Below are positions 1-7,557 of a stretch of DNA of 22,970 nt, piece after piece. Location: assembly GCA_050955105.1 (NCBI GenBank), contig JBPBQZ010000068.1, forward strand, positions 1 through 22,970, written 5' to 3'. The notes under the pieces are model-generated. The model was not told the origin of the DNA. It ran no database searches and was given only the letters and a program-made list of their open reading frames with translations. A program made the position numbers and the translations under genes. Each line of letters begins with the position of its first letter. Within the stretch, counting starts at the first letter, position 1. This DNA comes from JBPBQZ01 sp050955105. GTDB taxonomy: Bacteria > Pseudomonadota > Gammaproteobacteria > Burkholderiales > Burkholderiaceae.

Positions 1-1
1 C

Positions 2-772
2 GGCCGCACCTTGATCGACGCGCGCGCCAACGACGGCGCCAGTCAGGCGTGGCTACTGGTGGGCTATGCGGCGGCCGTGCTGGCGGCACTGCATGCGCTG
101 CGTTTCTTATGGATCTACCTGTTGCGCTGGAGCGCCGCGCGCATTCTCAAGCGCGACGCGGTGCGTGCCACGCCGGGGCGCTTGACCACGGCGATTCTCA
201 CCATCAGCGGAGTGCGCGGTTCGATCACGCTGGCCGGCGTGCTGTCGATTCCGCTGGCGCTCGACAACGGCACGCCTTTGCCCGGCCGCGATATCGCGGT
301 GTTTATCGCGGCGGCAGTTATTTTGGGATCGCTGCTGCTGAGCACGGCCTTGCTGCCGTTGCTGTTGCGCGGTATTCCACGGGTAAATGAGGAATACGGC
401 GGCAGCGAAATGCGCCGCGCGCGGGCGCAGGCAGCCTTGGCCGCAATTGCCGGCATCGAGCGCAAGCGCGATGCGCTAGGGGAAACGCTGGATGAACAAC
501 AGGCGGCGCGACTCACCGAACTCAGTGCGCATTTGATGGGCACCTATCGGCGCCGCGCCGACCTGCTGCAAAGCGCCGCGCCCGCGCGCCAGGGCGCCTC
601 GGAGGAGGAGCGCGTGCTGCACGCCCTGCGCATCGCCGGCCTGCGCGCCGCGCGCGACGCGGTGTATACGATGCGCGGCGAGGACGAGATCAACGACGAA
701 ACCGTGCAGCAACTGCTGCGCGAACTCGATCTGTCGGAGGCCGCGGCGCGCGAGCGCTTCCGCGAGGGCTGA
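2..772 (+). CDS. Na+/H+ antiporter, CPA1 family, C-terminal part (5' truncated by window edge)
   Basis: The frame is open from the first bases, so the true start lies left of the window. About the first 120 visible residues are membrane-like. They include a hydrophobic helix containing WLLVGYAAAVLAALHALRFL, a segment reading ISGVRGSITLAGVLSIPLAL, which resembles the conserved late-TM region of bacterial CPA1 (NhaP-type) exchangers, and another TM containing IAVFIAAAVILGSLLLSTAL. The remaining roughly 130 residues form a charged, Arg/Glu/Ala-rich cytoplasmic tail typical of this family. The expected role is exchange of H+ for Na+ or K+ across the inner membrane. It ends 75 bases before the phosphotransferase gene and appears functionally unrelated to it. 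The family call is sound; ion specificity cannot be read from this part. Confidence 0.8.
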   Translation, partial: GRTLIDARANDGASQAWLLVGYAAAVLAALHALRFLWIYLLRWSAARILKRDAVRATPGRLTTAILTISGVRGSITLAGVLSIPLALDNGTPLPGRDIAVFIAAAVILGSLLLSTALLPLLLRGIPRVNEEYGGSEMRRARAQAALAAIAGIERKRDALGETLDEQQAARLTELSAHLMGTYRRRADLLQSAAPARQGASEEERVLHALRIAGLRAARDAVYTMRGEDEINDETVQQLLRELDLSEAAARERFREG

Positions 773-793
773 TGGCGTTCGGGCGCCCGCCTC

Positions 794-823
794 TTGTCGA
801 GGTCGCGGCTGGCGCGATACCAT
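794..823 (+). promoter_or_regulatory. Candidate sigma70 promoter of the 848-2336 unit
   Basis: TTGTCG at 794-799 and TACCAT at 818-823 are 18 bases apart and lie directly upstream of the gene starting at 848. The -10 matches the consensus at four of six positions. The predicted transcription start, near 830, falls inside the palindrome at 824-834. This is read by eye and is unproven. Confidence 0.4.
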
Positions 824-834
824 AGGTTCAACCA
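824..834. promoter_or_regulatory. Candidate FadR/GntR-type operator, site 1
   Basis: The sequence is AGGTTCAACCA. On the other strand it reads TGGTTGAACCT, one mismatch from the TGGT-N3-ACCA palindrome recognised by FadR-subfamily GntR regulators. It shares the 11 bases ATGGTTGAACC with site 2 at 7557-7569. It lies over the predicted transcription start and ends 13 bases before the ATG at 848, a position suited to repression. The likely regulator is the GntR protein encoded at 7674-8453. Confidence 0.55.
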
Positions 835-847
835 TTCGAAGGAATCT

Positions 848-1906
848 ATGGAACAGAAACTCCCGGCCGCGACCGGCGCGCCGGCTGCGGCGCCCGCCGA
901 GGCCGATATCAGCGCCGCGTTGGCTGCCGCGCTGCAACGTCATACCGGCCAAGCGGGCCAAATCGTCGATATGCGGCGCCTCAGCGGCGGCGCCACCAAA
1001 GAAACGCGCGCCTTCGATTACGCAACCGCCGATGCACGCTGGCCGCTGATCCTGCAACGGCTGCCGGCGCCCCCCACGCCCGCGTCTATACCCAACGGCG
1101 CGCCGCGCTCACCGAAATTGAGTGCCGAGGAAGATGCCGGCGTGATGATCGCCGCGCGCGCGCATGGCGTACCGGCGCCCGTCGTGCGAGCCGTGCTCGA
1201 CAGCGACGATGGTCTCGGACGTGGCTATATCACCGAGCGCATCGACGGCGAAACACTCGGCTCACGCATTGCGCGCGACGCGGGCTTCGCCAGTGCGCGC
1301 GCGCTCATGGGCAAGCAGGCCGGCGAGATCCTGGCTGCGATCCACAGCATGCCAACGCACGATCTCGGTTTCCTGGCACGCGTGAACCCAGCCCAGGAAT
1401 TGCAGATTGCCTGGTCGCTGATCGAGCCCTTCGGTCTGCATCACCCGGCGCTCGAGTACGCGTTGCGCTGGGTACGCGAGAACTTGCCCAAGCAGTGGCG
1501 CACGACAGTAGTCCATGCCGACTTCCGCACCGGCAACCTGATCGTCGGCGACGACGGCATTCGTTGCGTGCTGGATTGGGAAATCGCCCGCATCGGTGAC
1601 CCGATGCTGGACCTGGGCGTACTGTGCATGCGCAGTTGGCGTTTCGGTGGTGCCGGTGCAGCAGGCGGTTTCGGCAGCCGCGAAGAATTGTATGCGGCCT
1701 ACGAACGCGCCTCTGGCATCAGTATCGATGCGGCGCACGTACGCTTCTGGGAAGCCTTTTCCAATTTGAAATGGGCCATCAGTTGTGTGCGGCGCGGCAT
1801 GTCGACCAGCGACGACGGCAAGCCGACCAGTATCGAACTGAGCGCAATCGGCCGGCGCCTCGAAGAGCCGCTGTGGGATTTTTTCGAATTGATCGAAGGA
1901 AATTGA
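848..1906 (+). CDS. Phosphotransferase family protein (ACAD10/11-type APH kinase, LvaA-like)
   Basis: A 352-residue kinase of the APH/choline-kinase fold. The glycine-rich nucleotide loop LSGGATKETRAFD lies near residues 45-57. The catalytic Brenner motif HADFRTGN is at 223-230 (H223, D225, N230), and LDWE at 242-245 carries the metal-binding Asp243, followed by the family's IGDPMLDLG. ATG 848 was chosen because GAAGGA lies just upstream; a longer in-frame start at 794 has no such site and would overlap the promoter. The next gene, a DUF6285 protein, begins one base after the stop, so the two are surely co-translated. In levulinate catabolism LvaA, aided by the small protein LvaB, phosphorylates the 4-hydroxyl of 4-hydroxyacyl-CoA; the same domain occurs in ACAD10/11. 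By inference this enzyme acts on a hydroxyacyl-CoA. Antibiotic resistance is unlikely in this context. Confidence 0.85.
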   Translation: MEQKLPAATGAPAAAPAEADISAALAAALQRHTGQAGQIVDMRRLSGGATKETRAFDYATADARWPLILQRLPAPPTPASIPNGAPRSPKLSAEEDAGVMIAARAHGVPAPVVRAVLDSDDGLGRGYITERIDGETLGSRIARDAGFASARALMGKQAGEILAAIHSMPTHDLGFLARVNPAQELQIAWSLIEPFGLHHPALEYALRWVRENLPKQWRTTVVHADFRTGNLIVGDDGIRCVLDWEIARIGDPMLDLGVLCMRSWRFGGAGAAGGFGSREELYAAYERASGISIDAAHVRFWEAFSNLKWAISCVRRGMSTSDDGKPTSIELSAIGRRLEEPLWDFFELIEGN

Positions 1907-1907
1907 G

Positions 1908-2336
1908 ATGTCGAACTTCGTGCCGCCAGCAGCCACCTTGCTGCAAGCCGCCAGCCAGTATCTCGAAGGCGAGCTGATGCCCACGCTGCAAGGCTACCAA
2001 CGCTTTCAGACGCGCGTGATCGTCAATGTGCTGCGCATCGTCGAACGCGAACTACGTCTGTCCGACGCACAAATCAGCGCCGAGGGCGCACGCGTCGCCG
2101 CGCTGCTCGATGCGAAATCGATCGACTGGGCGGCCTCGGCAGACCTGACGGCAGAGGCAGACCAACCCTCCGCGTCGAGCGCCAACGACGCGCTGAACGC
2201 CAGCCTCTGCGACGCGATTCGCGACGGCCGCTTTGCGCTCGACGACCCGCAACTCTTGACACACTTGCGCGAAACGCTGCGCGGCGCCCTGTCGATCAAC
2301 AATCCGAAATGGCTGCCGGCAAACGCCGGAAGATAA
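1908..2336 (+). CDS. DUF6285 domain protein (LvaB-like partner of the upstream kinase)
   Basis: A 142-residue soluble, helix-rich protein without signal peptide or TM segment. The N-terminal part, PPAATLLQAASQYLEGEL followed by MPTLQG...FQTRVIVNVLRIVEREL (residues about 6-49), matches the conserved core I recognise from DUF6285: a short helical pair with invariant-looking LxGE(L/V)MP and an ArgValxxNxLxIVxRE stretch. A low-complexity Ala/Ser-rich linker lies near residue 80. Its ATG is one base after the kinase stop, with GAAGGA in the end of the kinase gene as ribosome site. DUF6285 genes commonly sit next to ACAD10/11-type phosphotransferases. In the Pseudomonas putida lva operon the small protein LvaB is needed for LvaA kinase activity. 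A partner or activator role is therefore inferred; no catalytic residues are evident. Confidence 0.7.
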   Translation: MSNFVPPAATLLQAASQYLEGELMPTLQGYQRFQTRVIVNVLRIVERELRLSDAQISAEGARVAALLDAKSIDWAASADLTAEADQPSASSANDALNASLCDAIRDGRFALDDPQLLTHLRETLRGALSINNPKWLPANAGR

Positions 2337-2378
2337 GCACCAGCCCCGCCGCTTAAGCCGAACCGCCCGCCGCATGCA

Positions 2379-2399
2379 CGCCGACCGAATCAGTCGGCG
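2379..2399. terminator. Hairpin at the convergent junction
   Basis: CGCCGAC and GTCGGCG form a perfect 7-bp stem around a 7-base loop. The loop contains part of the stop codon of the leftward oxidoreductase. Rightward transcripts continue with ACCTTGATTTTC, a weak T-rich tail, so it could end the 848-2336 transcript. No T tract follows on the other strand. Confidence 0.4.
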
Positions 2400-3367
2400 A
2401 CCTTGATTTTCAACAGCACCTTGCCCGTCGACTTGCGGGCTTCCAGCGCGTGCAAGGCCTGCGGCGCATCTTCGAACGCATGGCTTTCAGTGGCCAGATT
2501 GGTCAACTTGCCTTCCCGATACCAATTAAAGACATCGTTGGTCAGGTTATCCGCCAATTGCGGATCGCGCTTGCGCATTTCGCCCCACAACACGCCGATG
2601 GCCGACGCGCCTTGCAGCAGCAGCCGGTTGGCCGGCAATTGCGTGAGTGTGCCGCCCGCAAAGCCGATCACCAGATAACGCGCGCCCCAAGCCAGGCAGC
2701 GCATGCTGCGCACCCCTACTTCGCCGCCGACCGGGTCGTAAATCACGTCGACGCCGCCCGGCACCATTTCGCGCACCGTTGCCAGCCAATCGCCGGAGTT
2801 GTAGTCGAGGGCCTCGTCGGCGCCGATGGCCTTGCAGGCGGCCACCTTGTGCGGCCCGCCCGCGGTGGCAATCACGCGCGCGCCCATCAGCTTGCCCAAG
2901 CGCACCGCCGCACTGCCGACGCCGCCGGCGCCGGCATGCACCAGCAAAGTCTCGCCGGCTTTCAATTGCGCCACGTTGCGCAAGGCATAAAGCGAGGTGG
3001 GATAGTTGCCGCGCAACGCCAGCGCGGCTTCCATGGGCATTTCGTCGCCGATCGGGATAGCGCCGCCGCGCGGCACCAGCGCGTATTCAGCAAAGCCGCC
3101 GAAATGCACCGAGCACACCACGCGCGTACCGTCGCGCAGGCCCGCCGGGTCGCCGCCGACAATGCGGCCGGCGACTTCCATGCCCGGCGTAAACGGCAAT
3201 GCCGGCTTGGTCTGGTAACGACCGCGCGGCACCAAGGTATCGAGGAAATTCAGACCGGCCGCTTCGACCCGCACCAGGTACTGGTCGGACGACGGCACCG
3301 GCGTTGGTACGTCCAGCAGCTTCAGTTCGCCTTCTTCGGTAATGCGCTCGACCACCCACGCTTTCAT
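2390..3367 (-). CDS. Quinone oxidoreductase / zinc-less MDR family protein (NADPH:quinone reductase-like)
   Basis: A 325-residue medium-chain dehydrogenase/reductase. The N-terminal GroES-like domain carries NFLDTL (40-45), typical of zinc-independent members. The nucleotide-binding domain carries the quinone-oxidoreductase signature with AGAGGVGSAAVRLGK at 145-159. Zinc ligands are absent. ATG 3367 is preferred because GGAG lies six bases upstream; frames further upstream lack both a site and homology-like sequence. It is the last gene of the leftward operon, 115 bases after the crotonase stop. Members reduce quinones or alpha,beta-unsaturated carbonyls with NAD(P)H, so acyl-CoA enoyl reduction is possible. 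The exact substrate is unknown. Confidence 0.85.
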   Translation of the reverse strand: MKAWVVERITEEGELKLLDVPTPVPSSDQYLVRVEAAGLNFLDTLVPRGRYQTKPALPFTPGMEVAGRIVGGDPAGLRDGTRVVCSVHFGGFAEYALVPRGGAIPIGDEMPMEAALALRGNYPTSLYALRNVAQLKAGETLLVHAGAGGVGSAAVRLGKLMGARVIATAGGPHKVAACKAIGADEALDYNSGDWLATVREMVPGGVDVIYDPVGGEVGVRSMRCLAWGARYLVIGFAGGTLTQLPANRLLLQGASAIGVLWGEMRKRDPQLADNLTNDVFNWYREGKLTNLATESHAFEDAPQALHALEARKSTGKVLLKIKVAD

Positions 3368-3482
3368 CTGCATCTCCATGACAACGGTTTGTCTCGACGA
3401 CGCATCGGCGGCGCGTTCCCTGGTCTCGGACGGGCTGCGGCCTGACGCCGCCACAGCCTCGCCCGGCACGGATTACCGCCGA

Positions 3483-4289
3483 TTACGTCGACCCCTTCGC
3501 ATCATGCGGGATCCAGCGGAATTGCGCCGGCTCTTTTGCAGCGAAACGACGTACCGATTCTTTCGCATATTCGCTACCCGAGGCCAGCGCCTGCCCCGAT
3601 GCCTCGAACTCCAGCATGGCGTTGAGGTCGGATTGCAGCGACATTTGCAGCGCCTGCTTGGACAGGCTCATCGCCACCGGCGAAGCGCCCACAAAGCTCT
3701 TGGCGATCGCTTGCGCGCGCGGCAGCAAGGCTTCGGGCTCCAGCACTTCGAGCGCGATGCCCAGCTTCACCGCTTCTTCCGCTTCGATATCACGCGCCGA
3801 GAAAATCAGTTCCTTGGCGCGTTGCAAACCTACCACGCGCGGCAGCGTATACAACGCACCAATATCGGGAATCAGCCCGATGCGGTGAAACACCATGCAA
3901 AAACGCGCGCGCGTGCTGACCAGTACGATGTCGGACAACAGCGCGAGGCTGAAGCCGGCGCCAAAAGCCACGCCGTCGACCGCGGCAATCACCGGCCGGT
4001 CGATGCCTGCTAGTTCAGCGGTCAGCCGCCGATAACGTTCCATGCCGGCGCGCCGCTGTTCGTGCGTGCGCGGCGGTCCCTTGCCCATGCCGCGCACATC
4101 GCCGCCCGAGCAAAAGGCACCGCCGGCGCCGGTGATGACTAGCGCGCGCACTTCGCTGTCGCGACGGATCGCCGAAAACAGGTCGCCCAGCTCATCGGCC
4201 ATCTCGATATCGATGGCATTCTTGGCGGCCGGGCGATTCAAGGTCAGCGTGGCGACGCCGTCTGCGACGCGATAATCGAGTGTGTTCAT
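3483..4289 (-). CDS. Enoyl-CoA hydratase/isomerase (crotonase) family protein, PaaG-like subgroup
   Basis: A 268-residue crotonase. The oxyanion-hole sequence FCSGGDVRGM is at 59-68 and the second backbone site GVAFGAGFSLAL at 106-117. IGLIPDIGALYTLPR at 137-151 places a Phe where classical hydratases carry the first catalytic Glu, while an Asp (142) is retained in the PD pair. RAKEL at 157-161 keeps the second acidic residue, Glu160. This pattern resembles isomerase/PaaG-type enzymes more than two-Glu hydratases, so double-bond isomerisation of an enoyl-CoA is a good guess. Its ATG overlaps the stop of the upstream lipocalin-like gene in an ATGA, implying translational coupling. Confidence 0.88.
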   Translation of the reverse strand: MNTLDYRVADGVATLTLNRPAAKNAIDIEMADELGDLFSAIRRDSEVRALVITGAGGAFCSGGDVRGMGKGPPRTHEQRRAGMERYRRLTAELAGIDRPVIAAVDGVAFGAGFSLALLSDIVLVSTRARFCMVFHRIGLIPDIGALYTLPRVVGLQRAKELIFSARDIEAEEAVKLGIALEVLEPEALLPRAQAIAKSFVGASPVAMSLSKQALQMSLQSDLNAMLEFEASGQALASGSEYAKESVRRFAAKEPAQFRWIPHDAKGST

Positions 4290-5323
4290 CCGATTTCCTT
4301 GACCGAGATGGGTTTGCCTTGCTCCATGATGTCGCAGAATTCGCTGATGCCCAATGCCGTATAACCATTGCAGCGGAATTCGCCAACGCCTTCGGTAATG
4401 CGTGTGTAGGTGTCGCTGACATCGCTGCCGGCGCGCTTATGACGCAGCGGCACCAGCGACGTGATGTCGCCCTCGATGTTGTACTCGCCTTCCTCGGTCT
4501 TGACCCAGGCCTTGACCTGTTGCTGGTAGTAATCCTTGTCCCACACGGTTTCGATGCGACCATCGATCACCGGGAAATACTTGCCATCCTTCAAGACGTT
4601 GCCGCTGATATGCGGAGTGTCGCCACGGCGCCCCTTGATCGACAGCAGAACGCCGAAGTCCACGCCGAAGCTCAGCGGCAGCCAGCGATACCAGAAGAAG
4701 CTGTGCCAGTGGCGCGGGCCCCACGACTTGTCGCGATAGCCGTAGCCGTCGATCGGGTAGGTTTTGCCATCCACCACGAACTCGCCTTGCACGGCCATAT
4801 GTTGTTCGAGGTGGCCGCGATACACCGCCTTCTCCGGATCGAGTTCCCAACGCGAGCCATCCTTGGCGTTGACGAATTCGCCGCCGTGCATCGGCGACAC
4901 GCCGGTGTAGTCGAGCGATACCGACGCATGCTTTTTGGGATATTTCTTGAAGGCGCTGCTGGGGTCGGCCATGTCGTGCGGATTGTCGAGCAGCAGTACC
5001 TCGCCGTCATAGGTGACGCGCTGGCGCTTGAACGGCTCGATCACTTCGAACTTCATGCCGCCGGCATTCATCTGTTCGTTGTTGGAGATTTTGGGACGGC
5101 CGAACATGAAGGCAACGCGGCCGTCCGGCAGATAAATGCAACAGCTCATTTCGGCGAAACCCTCGTTCACGCGATTGCCGATACGCATCCATGCGCCGAT
5201 GCCGACCTTCGGATCGAAGGCATTGAAGTACATGCTTTCGTTGAAGTTCGAAACCGGCTCTACCGCATGCGTGTATTCGTCGTGTTCGTTCAACTGCAGG
5301 CGTGCGCCCTCTGGAATGATCAT
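4286..5323 (-). CDS. Lipocalin-like (CrtC/AttH-type, DUF7064/DUF7065-like) protein
   Basis: A 345-residue protein without signal peptide or TM helices, rich in aromatic residues and predicted beta strands. The N-terminal half has FNESMYFNAFDPKVGIGAW (27-45), the opening of many AttH/CrtC-type double-lipocalin proteins. The centre has the hallmark GYGYRDKSWGPRHWHSFFW near residues 194-212, equivalent to the conserved His/Asp-Ser-Trp-Gly motif of that superfamily. I recognise the pair of domains as resembling DUF7065 (N) and DUF7064 (C), from memory and without a search. Carotenoid 1,2-hydratase CrtC is a remote relative, so hydration or binding of a hydrophobic ligand is conceivable, but no function is established. 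AGGA stands eight bases before ATG. The stop overlaps the crotonase start by four bases. Confidence 0.65.
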   Translation of the reverse strand: MIIPEGARLQLNEHDEYTHAVEPVSNFNESMYFNAFDPKVGIGAWMRIGNRVNEGFAEMSCCIYLPDGRVAFMFGRPKISNNEQMNAGGMKFEVIEPFKRQRVTYDGEVLLLDNPHDMADPSSAFKKYPKKHASVSLDYTGVSPMHGGEFVNAKDGSRWELDPEKAVYRGHLEQHMAVQGEFVVDGKTYPIDGYGYRDKSWGPRHWHSFFWYRWLPLSFGVDFGVLLSIKGRRGDTPHISGNVLKDGKYFPVIDGRIETVWDKDYYQQQVKAWVKTEEGEYNIEGDITSLVPLRHKRAGSDVSDTYTRITEGVGEFRCNGYTALGISEFCDIMEQGKPISVKEIG

Positions 5324-5473
5324 CGTTCTGTCCTAAAAAAGTCGGCAAGCGCCAGCGCAGGACCGGCGGTGTGCAGCGGGTGCTGTCGTGCCTGAAGGTG
5401 CTTCAACAAGATGCTTCAAGGTGCTGCGGAATACTTCAATGTGGCGCAGACGGCTCAGCGTGGTGCGAACCAC

Positions 5474-6382
5474 TCAAGCGCCATACAGCAGTGCCAGGCC
5501 GGGTCTTGGCCAGTCCAGCGCCGCCAGGCGACCGGTGGAAGACAGCGTCACGTACGCCGTTTTCATGTCCGGCCCACCGAAGCACAAATTCGTGACGAAG
5601 GCGTCGGGCAGCGGCACGTGTTCGATCGACGCGCCGTCCGGCGAAATCACCGTGATGCCACCGTTGAACAGCGTCGCTACGCAGATATTGCCGCCCGCTT
5701 CCACCGCCAGCGAATCGAATAACTGGTAACCCGGCAAGCCGGCTACCAGGCGGCCGCCGTTCGGCGTAGCGCCGCGACGCAGCTTGCCCGGCGCTTCGAT
5801 ATCGAAGGCCCACAGACGCCCGGAGCTGGTCTCCGCCACATACAGCGTGCGCTCGTCGGGTGACAAGCCGATGCCGTTGGCGGTGTTCATCGGATACACC
5901 ACTTCCTGGATCGACTTGCCGTCGATGGTGGCGTAGTACACGCCGCCATGATCCATATCACGCGGGCGTCGCTTGCCGGTATCGGTAAACCAGAAGCCAC
6001 CGGCACGGTCGAAAACGATATCGTTGGGACCGCGCAGGGGGCCGTGCGGGCCTTGCGAGTACAGCACCGTCACGGCGCCCGAGCGCAAGTCGACGCGCTC
6101 GATGCGGCCACCGCTGTAGTCGGGCGCTTGCAGCCCGGGGCGCCGGCTGCCATCCGCGCCCGCATGCCATTCGAAGCCGCCGCTGTTGCAGATATAGCAG
6201 GCGCCGTCGGGACCGATGGCCGCGCCGTTCGGGCCACCGCCGGTACGCGCCACAACCGTCTTGTTGCCGGCCGCGTCGACGCGTGCAAGGGTCTGGTCGG
6301 CGATTTCCACGCAGAGCACGCTGCAGTCGGCCATCACGATCGGGCCCTCTGGAAACCCCAGGTTTTCAGCGATGATGCGCAT
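5474..6382 (-). CDS. SMP-30/gluconolactonase/LRE family beta-propeller protein
   Basis: A 302-residue cytoplasmic six-bladed propeller. The metal-site pattern of the family is intact: Glu12 in GFPEGP, Asn120 in GPNDIVFD, Asn169 in MNTANGIGLSPDE and Asp223 in LFDSLAVE. FTDTG (132-136) and YVAETSSGRLWAFD (181-194) are further family blocks. AGGAG about nine bases before ATG 6382 supports the start. Family members hydrolyse sugar lactones or other lactones with a divalent cation. Beside ACAD10/11-type kinases, opening of a gamma-lactone to a 4-hydroxy acid is an attractive role, but this is inference. It lies 102 bases after the kinase stop and 150 bases before the lipocalin-like gene, presumably in one operon. 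Confidence 0.85.
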   Translation of the reverse strand: MRIIAENLGFPEGPIVMADCSVLCVEIADQTLARVDAAGNKTVVARTGGGPNGAAIGPDGACYICNSGGFEWHAGADGSRRPGLQAPDYSGGRIERVDLRSGAVTVLYSQGPHGPLRGPNDIVFDRAGGFWFTDTGKRRPRDMDHGGVYYATIDGKSIQEVVYPMNTANGIGLSPDERTLYVAETSSGRLWAFDIEAPGKLRRGATPNGGRLVAGLPGYQLFDSLAVEAGGNICVATLFNGGITVISPDGASIEHVPLPDAFVTNLCFGGPDMKTAYVTLSSTGRLAALDWPRPGLALLYGA

Positions 6383-6484
6383 TGCCTTCGTCTCCTGTTA
6401 CCTACGCAGGACTAGCTGCCTGCTGGTTGAATCGTTGCGTCGGTGCAGCGGTGCGACGGTGCGGCGGCCAGATGGCCGGCCGAA

Positions 6485-7552
6485 TCAGTGGGCGAGACGC
6501 TCGGCGATCTGCCAGGCCATGCCCGAGGTCGCTTCGACGCGTTTGCCGATTGCGTCGCCGCGACTCGGGTTGTTGGCATTGCCATCGAGCGTACGTTTCA
6601 AAATGCCCTGCTGAATTGCCGCCAACCGGAACATGCACAAAGCCAGATAGAACTCCCAGTCATGCTGGCTGACGCTGCGGCCGGTGCGTTCGCAGTAGGC
6701 GGCCAGATACGCCGCCTCGGTGGGAATGCCCAGTGCCGGCAGATCTGCCCCCGCCAAGGTGCGATGCACACCCAGGCCAAGACGCCAGGTAATGCAGTGA
6801 TGCGCAAAATCCACCAAGGGGTCGCCCAAAGTGGACAGCTCCCAGTCGAGCACCGCCATCAGGCGCGGTTCAGTGGGATGCAGCACCACGTTGTCGAGGC
6901 GGTAATCGCCATGCACGATGGCGGTGTCGGTTTGCGGCGGGATGTTTTCCGGCAGCCAGCTCATCAGGCGCTCCATCGCTTCGACCCGGCGCGTTTCAGT
7001 GTCTCGATATTGACGCGTCCAGCGGGTGATCTGGCGCGCGACGTAATCGCCTTCCTTGCCGTAATCCGCCAGCCCGATCGCGCGGTAGTCGACGCGGTGC
7101 AATGCCGCCATCACGTCGACCAGCGACTCGTATGTAAGGCCGCGCTCGGCGCGCGATACGTCCGGCAAGGTCTGGTCGCCCAGGATGCGGCCGTCGACAC
7201 AGTCCATCAGATAAAAGCTGCGATTGATGACGTCGAGGTCGTCGCAGAACAGCAGCGTGCGCGGCACCGGCACCGGCGAGCCTTCGAGCGCGCTGATAAC
7301 GCGGTATTCGCGTTCGATGGCATGCGCCGAACTCAGCAATTTGCCGGGCGGTTTGCTGCGCAGAATGTAGCGGCGCGCGCCGGCATTCAGGCGAAACGTG
7401 GGGTTCGACTGGCCACCGTTGCAGCGACTCACCTGCAGCGCGCCGCTAAATGCCGGCAGTTGCGGGCGCAGAAATTCTTCGAGTCGGGCGACGTCGAAAT
7501 CGACGGCTGGAGAAGCGGATGCTGACGGTGTGGCCGAGTTCGTCGCGGTCAT
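6485..7552 (-). CDS. Phosphotransferase family protein (second ACAD10/11-type APH kinase)
   Basis: A 355-residue APH-fold kinase. CNGGQSNPTFRL (44-55) is the nucleotide loop, YILRSKPPG (62-70) carries the ATP-binding Lys67, the catalytic loop is HGDYRLDN at 214-221 (H214, D216, N221), and VLDWELSTLGDPLVD at 234-248 carries the metal-binding Asp236. This is closer to the stand-alone ACAD10/11 phosphotransferase pattern than the kinase at 848, which has a Gln-Arg pair in the lysine region. No DUF6285 gene follows it. A hydroxyacyl-CoA kinase role is inferred. No Shine-Dalgarno sequence precedes ATG 7552; instead a perfect GntR-type palindrome lies only five bases upstream. It is the first gene of a leftward five-gene operon ending at 2390. 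Confidence 0.85.
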   Translation of the reverse strand: MTATNSATPSASASPAVDFDVARLEEFLRPQLPAFSGALQVSRCNGGQSNPTFRLNAGARRYILRSKPPGKLLSSAHAIEREYRVISALEGSPVPVPRTLLFCDDLDVINRSFYLMDCVDGRILGDQTLPDVSRAERGLTYESLVDVMAALHRVDYRAIGLADYGKEGDYVARQITRWTRQYRDTETRRVEAMERLMSWLPENIPPQTDTAIVHGDYRLDNVVLHPTEPRLMAVLDWELSTLGDPLVDFAHHCITWRLGLGVHRTLAGADLPALGIPTEAAYLAAYCERTGRSVSQHDWEFYLALCMFRLAAIQQGILKRTLDGNANNPSRGDAIGKRVEATSGMAWQIAERLAH

Positions 7553-7557
7553 TATTA

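Noticed and set aside
848..1906. Aminoglycoside resistance gene
   Set aside because: Only the APH fold is shared. The DUF6285 partner, the ACAD10/11-like motifs and the acyl-CoA gene context argue against antibiotic modification.
5393..5440. Repeated TTCAA half-sites and the palindrome TGAAGGTGCTTCA
   Set aside because: Within an operon gap with no promoter-like elements. The half-sites are short and irregularly spaced.
5460..5473. GTGGTGCGAACCAC palindrome after the SMP-30-like gene
   Set aside because: The four-base spacer does not fit TGGT-N3-ACCA, and it lies at a gene end, not in a promoter.
6441..6464. Three 8-base near-repeats CGGTGCAG, CGGTGCGA, CGGTGCGG
   Set aside because: Short, imperfect and in a small intergenic gap. 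Not distinguishable from simple-sequence slippage in GC-rich DNA.
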